DNA of 18,292 bases, taken from contig JAEYXM010000159.1 in assembly GCA_023428465.1 (NCBI GenBank), forward strand, positions 1-18,292, given 5' to 3'. Source of the DNA: Actinomycetes bacterium. Its GTDB lineage: Bacteria; Actinomycetota; Actinomycetes; Actinomycetales; Cellulomonadaceae. Position numbers and translations under genes: made by a program. This document shows positions 7,141 to 14,137 of this stretch, in pieces. The notes beneath the pieces are model-generated. The model had not been told where the DNA came from. It saw only the letters and a program-made list of their open reading frames with translations, and searched no databases. The first letter of the stretch is position 1, and every line of letters starts with the position of its first letter.

Positions 7141-7974
7141 ATGGATCCGCAGCGCGTCGCCGTCCTGGGGGGCGGTGTCATGGGCGAGGCCCTGGTCGTC
7201 GCCATCGTGCGCGGCGGGGTGCCTGCGGCGGCGGTCGTCGTCGCCGAGAAGTCCCGGGCCCGTGCCGAGGCGCTCGCGGCCTCGCACGCGGTGCGCACGA
7301 CGTCGTCCCTCACGGAGGCGGTGCGCGGCGCGGACGTCGTGCTGGTCGCGCTCAAGCCGAACGACGTCGCGGCCGCGCTCGCCGAGGTGACGCCCGTCCT
7401 GTCGGGCGGGGTGCTCGTGGTGTCGGTCGCGGCGGGCCTGCCGCTGGCGTTCTACGAGAAGCGGCTCCCGCTCGGCACGCCGGTGGTCCGGGTCATGCCG
7501 AACACGCCCGCGGTCATCGGCTCGGGTGCGAGCGGGATGAGCGCCGGGCGCTCCGCGGGTCCTGGGCACCTGGCCCTCGCGCGGCGTCTGCTCGAGGCGA
7601 CGGGTGTGCTCATCGAGGTGCCGGAGGCGCACCTCGACGCGGTGACCGCGGTGAGCGGGTCGGGTCCGGCGTACGTCTTCTACCTCGTGGACGCGCTCGC
7701 GGAGGCCGGCGTGCTGCTGGGCCTGCCGCGCCCGCAGGCCCTCGAGCTGGCGATCGCGACGTTCCGCGGCTCGGCGGAGCTGCTCGCCCGCACGGGCGAC
7801 CACCCCGTCGTCCTGCGCGAGCGGGTGTCCTCCCCGGGCGGGACGACCGTCGCGGGCCTCGAGCAGCTCGACGCGCACGGCGCGCGTGCGGCGGTCCTCG
7901 CGGCGGCGCGGGCGGCCCGTGACCGGTCGCGCGAGCTCGCAGCCGAGGCGGAGCGCGCGGAGCAGCAGCGATGA
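7141..7974 (+). CDS. proC: Pyrroline-5-carboxylate reductase
   Basis: ProC catalyses the NAD(P)H-dependent last step of proline biosynthesis. At 277 residues it has normal length. The N-terminal Rossmann fold carries GGGVMG (10-15). RVMPNTPAVIG and VSGSGPAYVF (mid-protein) are family signatures, and the C-terminal dimerisation region has RERVSSPGGTTVAGLE, the classic P5CR motif. The ATG at 7141 is preceded by GGAGG (7131-7135). An open frame continues upstream inside the previous gene but lacks family similarity. The stop codon overlaps the start of the LacI gene (ATGA at 7971-7974), an arrangement implying translational coupling although the two functions are unrelated. Confidence 0.96.
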   Translation: MDPQRVAVLGGGVMGEALVVAIVRGGVPAAAVVVAEKSRARAEALAASHAVRTTSSLTEAVRGADVVLVALKPNDVAAALAEVTPVLSGGVLVVSVAAGLPLAFYEKRLPLGTPVVRVMPNTPAVIGSGASGMSAGRSAGPGHLALARRLLEATGVLIEVPEAHLDAVTAVSGSGPAYVFYLVDALAEAGVLLGLPRPQALELAIATFRGSAELLARTGDHPVVLRERVSSPGGTTVAGLEQLDAHGARAAVLAAARAARDRSRELAAEAERAEQQR

Positions 7975-8978
7975 ACGTCCCGCGGCCGCCGGCGATGAGC
8001 GACGTCGCGCAGCTCGCGGGCGTCTCCCACCAGACGGTCTCGCGCGTCCTCAACGACCACCCGAGCGTGCGCCCCGAGACCCGCCAGCGCGTCCTGGACG
8101 CCATCGCCCAGCTCGGCTACCGCCGCAACACCGCGGCGCGCGCCCTGGTCACCCGCCGCACGGGCACGATCGGCGTGGTCAGCTCGGGCTCGGCCCTGTT
8201 CGGCCCGACGAGCACGCTCATCGCTCTCGAGGGCGCGGCGCGCGACGCCGGGCTGTTCGTGAGCCTCGCGACCGTCCCGCGCTGGTCCGCGGAACGGGTC
8301 GCCGGCGTCCTCGAGCACTTCATGTCGCAGGGCGTGGACGGCGTCGTCGTCATCGCCGCGCACGACGACGCGGTCGAGGCCGTGCAGGCGTTCGACGAGC
8401 CCGTGCCGATCGTCATGGTCGGCCCGAAGGACCTGCCCGGCTCGCTGCACACGGTCGGCGTCGACCAGTACGCGGGTGCGCGCATGGCCGTGCGGCACCT
8501 GCTCGACCTGGGTCACACCGACGTCGTGCACCTCGCCGGCCCGGTGGACTGGCTGGACGCGCGCTGGCGCATCCAGGGCTGGCGCGAGGAGCTCGCCGCG
8601 GCCGGCGTCACGGCGCACGAGCCCATCCCGGGCGACTGGAGCGCGGCGCGCGGGTACGCCGTCGGCCGCTCGCTCACCGCGGGGGACCTCCCGACGGCGG
8701 TGTTCGCCGCGAACGACCAGCTCGCCCTCGGTCTGCTGCGCGCGTTCGCGGAGGCGGGCGTGCGCGTGCCCGACGACGTGTCGGTGGTCGGGTTCGACGA
8801 CGTGGACGGCTCGGCGAACTTCTTCCCGCCGCTGACGACGGTGCGCCAGGAGTTCGGGGCGCTCGGGCGCACGTGCATCGAGCTGCTCGTCGAGGCGATC
8901 GCCGGGCGAACGGTGACGTCCGCGCTCATCGAGCCGAGCGTCGTCGTGCGGGCGAGCAGCGGGCCGCCCCGCGCGTGA
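7971..8978 (+). CDS. LacI-family transcriptional repressor (candidate arabinose regulator, AraR-like)
   Basis: The 335 residues show the LacI layout: N-terminal helix-turn-helix SDVAQLAGVSHQTVSRVLND (10-29), hinge helix with NTAARAL including the minor-groove Leu (53-59), then a periplasmic-binding-protein-like sugar domain (from about 65). Late motifs FAANDQLALG and VVGFDDVDG are typical. The ATG at 7971 overlaps the proC stop and has GGAG at 7959-7962; an internal ATG at 7995 would remove eight residues. LacI hinge Leu proteins bind palindromes centred on CG, and three such sites occur near the arabinose genes in this window, so I infer it controls them. In Corynebacterium glutamicum the arabinose repressor is also of LacI type. 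Direct proof is lacking, and another sugar could be its ligand. Confidence 0.93.
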   Translation: MNVPRPPAMSDVAQLAGVSHQTVSRVLNDHPSVRPETRQRVLDAIAQLGYRRNTAARALVTRRTGTIGVVSSGSALFGPTSTLIALEGAARDAGLFVSLATVPRWSAERVAGVLEHFMSQGVDGVVVIAAHDDAVEAVQAFDEPVPIVMVGPKDLPGSLHTVGVDQYAGARMAVRHLLDLGHTDVVHLAGPVDWLDARWRIQGWREELAAAGVTAHEPIPGDWSAARGYAVGRSLTAGDLPTAVFAANDQLALGLLRAFAEAGVRVPDDVSVVGFDDVDGSANFFPPLTTVRQEFGALGRTCIELLVEAIAGRTVTSALIEPSVVVRASSGPPRA

Positions 8979-8990
8979 CGCGCCACGCCT

Positions 8991-9030
8991 GACGACGAGC
9001 GCCTGACGCGCTGCGTCCCGCGACGTCGTC
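8991..9030. terminator. Possible two-way hairpin between convergent genes
   Basis: GACGACG (8991-8997) pairs with CGTCGTC (9024-9030), and inside the loop GACGC (9005-9009) pairs with GCGTC (9013-9017). It lies in the 73-bp gap between the lacI and ABC permease stop codons, where a bidirectional terminator is expected. The stems are short and there is no T tract. Confidence 0.3.
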
Positions 9031-9051
9031 CGACCGCCGCGGCGCGTCGTC

Positions 9052-10695
9052 TCACGCCCCGATGGCGAGGTCCCGACGCCGGAACGCGGCGAACCCGAGC
9101 CCGCCGAGCGCGAGGGCGGCCACGGTGAGCCACACGACCGGCGTGGCCGAGAACGGCTCGGCCGGGATGGTCGGGACGTGCGTGTACGGCGAGACGTCGA
9201 GCATCCACTGCGGCAGCTCGAAGAGCTCGCCGAGCTGACCCATGACGAGCGCCGCCGCGAGCGCGAACCACGTGACCGGGCCCGCCCAGCGGGGGAGCAG
9301 GGCGAACGCGGCGACGACGAACCCGCCGAGCGCGAGCACCGCCGGGATCTGCACGAGCGCGGCGACGACGAGGTCGCGTGGCCCCGTCCCGGGGTCGGCC
9401 GCGGCCACGGCGAGCGCGCCGCCCGCGACGAGCCCCGCGACGCCGAGCACCAGGACCGTGCCCGCGGCGACGATCCCCACGTGCCCGCCGAGCCAGCGGT
9501 GGCGCCCGGTGGCGGTCGCGAGGAGCGGCTCGACCCGCCCGGACACCTCCTCGGTCCGCATCCGCAGGAGCGCCTGGACGACGTACCCGCCGGTCGCGAT
9601 GCCGAGCAGGGCCATGACGAACACCGTGTAGAGCTCCACGGCGTCGCTCCCGGGGCTGAGTGCGGCGAGCATGTCCGCCATCTCGGGGTTCTCGTCGAGG
9701 TAGGTCTTGACGCTGTCGCCCATCGACCCGAAGACGCCGGCGAAGACCGCGATCCCGAGGGTCCAGGTCACCAGGATGCCGCGCTGGAGGCGCCACGCCA
9801 GGCCCAGGGTGGACCGCAGCGACGCGTCGGCGCGGGCCGGCCCGGTGCGCTGGGGCACCATGCCCAGCCCGACGTCGCGCCGGCCGGCGAGGTGGAAGGC
9901 GACGGCGACCAGGACGGCGGCGAGGGCGACGAACAGCAGCCCGATCCACCAGTTGTTCTCGTAGTAGGGCCGCACCTGCTGGCCCCATCCGTACGGTGAC
10001 AGCCAGGACGGCCAGCGGCTCCGGACGACGACGCCGCCGTCGGTGACCTCACCGGCGACGTCACCCGTGGCGCGCAGGACGAACGCGAGCCCGAGGACGC
10101 CGCCCGCGACGGCGTTGGCCCCGCGCGCGGTGCTGAACACCTGCGCGGCGACCGCCGCGACGCCGGCGAACACGATGCCCATGCCCGCACCGGCCATGCC
10201 CTCCGCCCACGCGCCCGCCCAGCCGAGCCCGCTGGGCGCGGCGATCGCGACCGCCGCCGCGACGCCCACCGCGAGGCTCGCGCCGACGGCGACGACGAGC
10301 GCCGCGACGAGGCGTGCGTGCCGACCGACGACGGCGGACCCGATCAGCTCGGCGCGCCCGGCCTCCTCGTCCTGGCGCGTGTGCCGGACGACCGCCTGCG
10401 CGGCCATGAGCGCGGTGAGGACCGCGAGGACCTTCCAGCCCTCGACGAGCGCCATGGCGCCCAGCTCGGTGCCGGACGCCGGGCCGTCGAAGACCCGCGC
10501 GAGGGGGTTGCCGGCGGAGAACGTGGCCGTCGAGATGCGGGCCTCGGGGGTCGCGACGGTGCCCTGGTAGCTGGCTACGATCGCCCACGCGAGCAGGGCG
10601 ATCGACGCGATCCAGATCGGCAGGATGATGCGGTCGCGGCGCAGGGCGAGGCGCACCAGGCGCCAGGTCCCCACGAGGGGCTGGGTCGTCGTCAT
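9052..10695 (-). CDS. Large ABC-2 exporter permease ('exporter of polyketide antibiotics' type)
   Basis: This 547-residue membrane protein is about twice the length of a normal ABC-2 permease and reads as two ABC-2-like halves, each with about six helices: an N-terminal half with YQGTVATPEARI and VRHTRQDEEAGRAELI, and a second half beginning near LRSTLGLAWRLQRGILVTW and containing LLRMRTEEVSGRVEPLLAT. The E-x-G-R-x-E element recurs in both halves (EAGRAEL, VSGRVEP), supporting internal duplication. This layout matches actinobacterial permeases annotated as polyketide-antibiotic exporters. The ATG at 10695 overlaps the ATPase stop by 4 bp (10692-10695). It works with that ATPase in the membrane and is probably repressed by the divergent TetR2. 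The true substrate is not known. Confidence 0.9.
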   Translation of the reverse strand: MTTTQPLVGTWRLVRLALRRDRIILPIWIASIALLAWAIVASYQGTVATPEARISTATFSAGNPLARVFDGPASGTELGAMALVEGWKVLAVLTALMAAQAVVRHTRQDEEAGRAELIGSAVVGRHARLVAALVVAVGASLAVGVAAAVAIAAPSGLGWAGAWAEGMAGAGMGIVFAGVAAVAAQVFSTARGANAVAGGVLGLAFVLRATGDVAGEVTDGGVVVRSRWPSWLSPYGWGQQVRPYYENNWWIGLLFVALAAVLVAVAFHLAGRRDVGLGMVPQRTGPARADASLRSTLGLAWRLQRGILVTWTLGIAVFAGVFGSMGDSVKTYLDENPEMADMLAALSPGSDAVELYTVFVMALLGIATGGYVVQALLRMRTEEVSGRVEPLLATATGRHRWLGGHVGIVAAGTVLVLGVAGLVAGGALAVAAADPGTGPRDLVVAALVQIPAVLALGGFVVAAFALLPRWAGPVTWFALAAALVMGQLGELFELPQWMLDVSPYTHVPTIPAEPFSATPVVWLTVAALALGGLGFAAFRRRDLAIGA

Positions 10696-11639
10696 CGGGC
10701 GGCCCCCGCGCCGTTGCCGTTGCCGTTTCCGTTTCCGCCGAGCGTGGCGAGCTCGTCGCCGTAGTGCCGCAGGAACAGCTCCTCGAGCGTCGGCGGGGTG
10801 CTCGTGAGCGCGAGGACTCCGTGCGCGGCGAGGTGCGCGACGACGTGGCCCAGCTGGTCGGACTCGACCTCGAACGCGGCGGTGCGGCCGTCGTCGGACA
10901 GCTGGACGTCGTGGAGGCCGGGCGTGGTGGCCAGGCCGTCGACGGGCTCGCGCGTGGTGACGTGCAGGGACGTGCGGGTCAGGTGCCGCAGCTGGGCGAG
11001 CGTGCCGGACTCGACGACCCGGCCGGCGCGGATGATCGACACGGTGTCGCACAGGGCCTCGGCCTCGGCGAGGATGTGGCTCGACAGGAGGACGGTGCCG
11101 CCGCGCGCGGTGATCTCCCGGACGACGTCCTGGAAGACGCTCTCCATGAGCGGGTCGAGGCCGGACGTGGGCTCGTCGAGGAGGAAGAGCTCGACGTCGG
11201 CGGCGAGGCCCGCGACGATCGCGACCTTCTGCCGGTTGCCCTTGGAGTAGGCGGAGCACTTCTTGGTCGGGTCGAGCTGGAACCGCTCGACGAGCTCGTC
11301 GCGGCGAGCGAGGTCCTGCGAGCCGCGCAGCGAGCCGAGCAGGTCGATCGCCTCGCCACCGCTGAGGTTGGGCCACAGGTTCACGTCGCCGGGCACGTAC
11401 GCGAGGCGGCGGTGCAGCTGCACGGCGTCGCGCCACGGGTCGCCGCCGAGCAGGCTGACGTCGCCGGCGTCCTTGCGCAGCAGGCCTAGGAGCACGCGGA
11501 TGGTCGTGGACTTGCCCGCGCCGTTGGGTCCGAGGAACCCGTGCACCTCGCCGCGACCGACGGTCAGGTCGAGGCCGTCGAGGGCGGTGGTGCGGCCGAA
11601 GGACTTGGTCAGGCCGCGGGTGCGGATCACGTGCTCCAC
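10692..11639 (-). CDS. ABC exporter ATP-binding protein (partner of the large permease)
   Basis: This 315-residue nucleotide-binding subunit has Walker A GPNGAGKS (37-44), a non-canonical signature YSKGN (131-135) in place of LSGGQ, Walker B LFLLDEP (151-157) and switch His188 in SSHILAEAEA. An LSGGE string at 92-96 lies before the signature position and is not the functional C-loop. The ~100-residue C-terminal extension ends in a Gly-Asn repeat. The GTG at 11639 is preceded by AAGGGG five bases upstream; a GTG at 11687 would extend the protein but lies inside operator 1, making it unlikely. It is the first gene of a two-gene minus-strand operon, divergent from TetR2. The closest functional parallel is the resistance-type exporters of actinomycetes. 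Confidence 0.93.
   Translation of the reverse strand: MEHVIRTRGLTKSFGRTTALDGLDLTVGRGEVHGFLGPNGAGKSTTIRVLLGLLRKDAGDVSLLGGDPWRDAVQLHRRLAYVPGDVNLWPNLSGGEAIDLLGSLRGSQDLARRDELVERFQLDPTKKCSAYSKGNRQKVAIVAGLAADVELFLLDEPTSGLDPLMESVFQDVVREITARGGTVLLSSHILAEAEALCDTVSIIRAGRVVESGTLAQLRHLTRTSLHVTTREPVDGLATTPGLHDVQLSDDGRTAAFEVESDQLGHVVAHLAAHGVLALTSTPPTLEELFLRHYGDELATLGGNGNGNGNGAGAAR
10711..10740 (-). repeat. Hexameric coding repeat (Gly-Asn)n at the ATPase C-terminus
   Basis: Five tandem hexamers (plus strand CCGTTG, CCGTTG, CCGTTT, CCGTTT, CCGCCG) encode a GNGNGNGN-like tail on the minus strand. Such short tandem repeats can gain or lose units by slippage without breaking the frame, so the tail length may vary between strains. 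Confidence 0.8.
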
Positions 11640-11677
11640 GGGGTCCCCTTCCGGTGGGCGTGGATGAGACTCAATTC

Positions 11678-11692
11678 TGAGAGTCACTGTCA
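11678..11692. promoter_or_regulatory. Palindromic operator 1 of TetR2
   Basis: TGAGAGTCACTGTCA has the dyad TGA-N-AGT-C-ACT-N-TCA with 12 of 15 positions symmetric. It lies about 39 bp upstream of the ABC ATPase start, near the expected minus-strand transcription start, so a bound repressor would block that promoter. Confidence 0.65.
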
Positions 11693-11698
11693 GGAGCG

Positions 11699-11727
11699 AG
11701 TGAACCGCGACTGATAGTCACTGTCAA
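11699..11727 (-). promoter_or_regulatory. Candidate promoter for the ABC exporter operon
   Basis: On the minus strand a consensus -35 TTGACA (11727-11722) overlaps operator 2, and 17 bp further lies TTCACT (11704-11699) as a weak -10. Transcription would start around 11692 inside operator 1. Confidence 0.4.
11712..11726. promoter_or_regulatory. Palindromic operator 2 of TetR2
   Basis: TGATAGTCACTGTCA repeats operator 1 with a single base change, start to start 34 bp. It overlaps the minus-strand -35 (TTGACA) and abuts the tetR2 -35, so one repressor could shut both divergent promoters, a normal autoregulatory TetR arrangement. Confidence 0.65.
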
Positions 11728-11756
11728 GTGAGAGCGTGACGCGACTTTGCTACGGT
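11728..11756 (+). promoter_or_regulatory. Candidate tetR2 promoter, leaderless geometry
   Basis: GTGAGA (11728-11733, four of six matches to TTGACA) and TACGGT (11751-11756) are separated by 17 bp. The GTG at 11764 lies seven bases past the -10, so the message probably starts at or next to the start codon. No Shine-Dalgarno sequence is present. Confidence 0.45.
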
Positions 11757-11763
11757 GGTGCCC

Positions 11764-12399
11764 GTGACCGGTGGGCTGCGTGAGCGCAAGCGGACGGCGG
11801 CGATGTACCGCATCCAGTCCGTGGCCCTCGACCTGTTCGAGGAGCGCGGCTTCGAGGCCGTCACCGTCGAGGAGATCGCCGAGGCCTCCGATGTCTCGCC
11901 CAGCAGCGTGTACCGGTACTTCGGCACCAAGGAGCAGCTCGTCTTCTGGGACGAGTGGGACCCGGAGCTGGAGCGCTACCTCGCCGAGGGCTTCGCCGCG
12001 CCGGTGCCGCTCGAGGGCGTGCGGCGCGTCCTGGTCGGCATGCTGGGCGCGCTGGAGCCCGAGGACGAGCAGCGGATCGTCCGGCGCCTGCGGCTGGCGT
12101 TCTCGAGCCCGGAGCTCGAGCAGGCCGCCGTCACCGCGACGTACGCGATCGTCGAGGTCGTCGAGCAGCTCCTCGCCGCGCAGCTGCGCCGACCGGAGAC
12201 CGACCTCGAGGTCCAGGTGTTCTCGCACGCCTTCGTCGGCGGGCTGCTCGGCATGTTCCACCACTGGCAGGGGACGGACTACGCGGCGCCGTTCGCCGAG
12301 GTGATCGAGCGCACGTTCGAGATCTTCACCGAAGGCCTCGACATCGTCACGGCGTCGGGCGACCGGGCGAACGTCGTGGCCTCGGGTCCGTCGTCGTGA
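11764..12399 (+). CDS. TetR-family regulator of the divergent ABC exporter (TetR2)
   Basis: This 211-residue repressor has a textbook TetR N-terminus: RKRTAAMYRIQSVALDLFEE (9-28), then helix-turn-helix 35-54 with VEEIAEASDVSPSSVYRYFG, followed by KEQLVFWDEWDPE. The rest is a helical effector-binding domain with no identifiable ligand. The GTG at 11764 was preferred over GTG at 11755 and 11758 because the -10 box TACGGT overlaps 11755 and directly precedes 11758. Divergent orientation and two near-identical palindromes between it and the exporter genes argue that it represses both itself and the exporter. It ends 100 bp before the arabinose operon and is co-directional with it, though that operon has its own promoter. 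Confidence 0.92.
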   Translation: MTGGLRERKRTAAMYRIQSVALDLFEERGFEAVTVEEIAEASDVSPSSVYRYFGTKEQLVFWDEWDPELERYLAEGFAAPVPLEGVRRVLVGMLGALEPEDEQRIVRRLRLAFSSPELEQAAVTATYAIVEVVEQLLAAQLRRPETDLEVQVFSHAFVGGLLGMFHHWQGTDYAAPFAEVIERTFEIFTEGLDIVTASGDRANVVASGPSS

Positions 12400-12417
12400 C
12401 CGGTCCGATCTGCCGCC

Positions 12418-12448
12418 TTGACACCTGCGTCCATGTGAGCGCTAACAT
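12418..12448 (+). promoter_or_regulatory. Candidate promoter of the arabinose operon
   Basis: A consensus -35 TTGACA (12418-12423) is followed after 19 bp by TAACAT (12443-12448), a TANNNT -10. The LacI-type operator covers the spacer and most of the -10, so binding would prevent polymerase access. The leader to the kinase start would be about 45 nt. Confidence 0.55.
12434..12447. promoter_or_regulatory. LacI-type operator O1 (arabinose operon)
   Basis: TGTGAGCGCTAACA is a 14-bp palindrome with a central CG, the typical LacI-family form. It differs at one position from the reverse complement of O2 (16466-16479). Flanking CA and TG extend the symmetry (CATGT...ACATG). Confidence 0.75.
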
Positions 12449-12502
12449 GACGACGACGCGGCGGAGGCCGCCCTGCACGCGACGACGCGACGGAGGGTCA
12501 TG

Positions 12503-14137
12503 ATGACGACGGACGACCACCGGCCCCACGCCGAGGACGTCACCGCGGGTCGCACGGCGCTCGGCATCGAGCTCGGGTCCACGCGCATCAAGGCCGTCCT
12601 CGTCGGCCCCGATGGCACGCCGCTCGCCAGCGGCAGCCACGACTGGGAGAACCGGTTCGTCGACCGCACCTGGACCTACGCGCTCGAGGACGTCTGGGCC
12701 GGCCTGCAGGGGTGCGTCGCCGCGCTCCGCGCCGACGTCGAGCAGAAGTACGGCGTGCCACTGACCACCGTCGGCGCCATGGGCGTCTCCGCGATGATGC
12801 ACGGCTACCTCGCGTTCGACGCCGCCGGTGAGCTCCTGGTGCCCTTCCGCACCTGGCGCAACACCACGACCGGCCCGGCCGCTGCCGAGCTCAGCGAGCT
12901 GCTCGGGTTCAACATCCCGCTGCGGTGGTCCATCGCGCACCTCTACCAGGCGATCCTCGACGACGAGCCCCACGTGGAGCGCCTCGCCGCCGTCACGACG
13001 CTCGCGGGCTACGTGCACCAGCGACTCACCGGCCGGGCCGTGCTCGGCGTCGGGGACGCGTCCGGCATGGTCCCGATCGACCCGGCCACGCGCGACTACG
13101 ACGCCGCGATGCTCGCCAAGGTCCAGGCGCTCGTCGGCGCCAGGCGCCCGGGGCTGCGCGTGGCGGACCTGCTGCCCGAGGTGCTCGTCGCCGGCCAGGA
13201 GGCCGGCCGGCTCACCGCGGAGGGCGCGGCCCTGCTCGACCCGAGCGGCACCCTGCAGCCCGGCATCCCGCTGTGCCCGCCCGAGGGCGACGCCGGCACC
13301 GGCATGGTGGCGACCAACGCGGTCGCGCCGCGCACCGGCAACGTCAGCGTCGGGACCTCGGTGTTCGCGATGGTCGTCCTCGAACGGCCCCTCGCCCAGG
13401 TCCACCACGAGCTCGACGTCGTGACGACCCCCGCAGGCGACCTCGTCGCGATGGTGCACTGCAACAACGGCGCGAGCGAGCTCGGCGCGTGGGCCGAGGT
13501 GTTCGGGCAGTTCGCCGCGGCCCTCGGGCACCCCGTCGCACCCGACGCCGTCTTCGGCGCGCTGCTCGGTGCGGCGCTCGACGCGGACGCCGACGGCGGC
13601 GGCCTGGTCGCCTACAACTACCTGTCGGGCGAGCCGATCGTCGGCCTCGAGGAGGGCCGGCCGCTGATCGTGCGGACCCCGGACAGCCGGCTCACGCTCG
13701 GCACGTTCGCGCGCACCCAGGTGTACGCCGTCTTCGGCACCCTGAGCCTGGGCATGCGCGTGCTCGCCGCGGAGGGTGTCGAGCTCGACACCCTCTACGC
13801 GCACGGCGGCATGTTCCGTACGGCCGGTGTCGCCCAGCGACTCCTGGCGGCGGCGGTCGGCGCCCCGGTCGCCGTCGCCAGGACCGCGGGCGAGGGCGGG
13901 CCGTGGGGCATGGCCGCGCTCGCCGGCTACCTCACCGCCACGGGCGGGGACCCCGCCGCGCTCGACCTGCAGACGTACCTGACCACGCGGCTCTTCGCGG
14001 ACGCCCAGGTCGACGTCGCAGAGCCCGATGCCGCGGACGTCGCCGGCTTCACGCGGTACCTCGAGCGGTACGAGGCCGGTGTCGTGGTCGCACGCGCCGC
14101 GGCCGAGGCGATCCAGATCCCAGGAGGAGACGCATGA
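12503..14137 (+). CDS. FGGY-family carbohydrate kinase, probable L-ribulokinase (AraK-like)
   Basis: This enzyme probably phosphorylates L-ribulose to L-ribulose 5-phosphate with ATP. The 544 residues show the FGGY fold: N-terminal phosphate-binding GIELGSTRIKAVL (about 21-33), mid-protein FRTWRNTTTGPAA and GVGDASGMVPID, and C-terminal AHGGMFRTAGVAQRLL and GEGGPWGMAALAGY. The opening GIELGSTRIK and the NTTTG segment are unlike classical AraB, and resemble, from memory, a clostridial-type ribulokinase described as AraK; this is inference. GGAGGG (12492-12497) sits 5 bases before ATG 12503; ATG 12500 is the alternative. The araD start overlaps its stop (14134-14137), and araD-araA context supports ribulokinase. 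Xylulokinase is the other possibility. Confidence 0.85.
   Translation: MTTDDHRPHAEDVTAGRTALGIELGSTRIKAVLVGPDGTPLASGSHDWENRFVDRTWTYALEDVWAGLQGCVAALRADVEQKYGVPLTTVGAMGVSAMMHGYLAFDAAGELLVPFRTWRNTTTGPAAAELSELLGFNIPLRWSIAHLYQAILDDEPHVERLAAVTTLAGYVHQRLTGRAVLGVGDASGMVPIDPATRDYDAAMLAKVQALVGARRPGLRVADLLPEVLVAGQEAGRLTAEGAALLDPSGTLQPGIPLCPPEGDAGTGMVATNAVAPRTGNVSVGTSVFAMVVLERPLAQVHHELDVVTTPAGDLVAMVHCNNGASELGAWAEVFGQFAAALGHPVAPDAVFGALLGAALDADADGGGLVAYNYLSGEPIVGLEEGRPLIVRTPDSRLTLGTFARTQVYAVFGTLSLGMRVLAAEGVELDTLYAHGGMFRTAGVAQRLLAAAVGAPVAVARTAGEGGPWGMAALAGYLTATGGDPAALDLQTYLTTRLFADAQVDVAEPDAADVAGFTRYLERYEAGVVVARAAAEAIQIPGGDA

Noticed and set aside
9052..11436. Fusion of the large permease with an N-terminal ~250-residue extension
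   Set aside because: The extension is the ATPase gene read out of frame. The ATGA overlap at 10692-10695 and the MTTTQPL start explain the two genes without a fusion.
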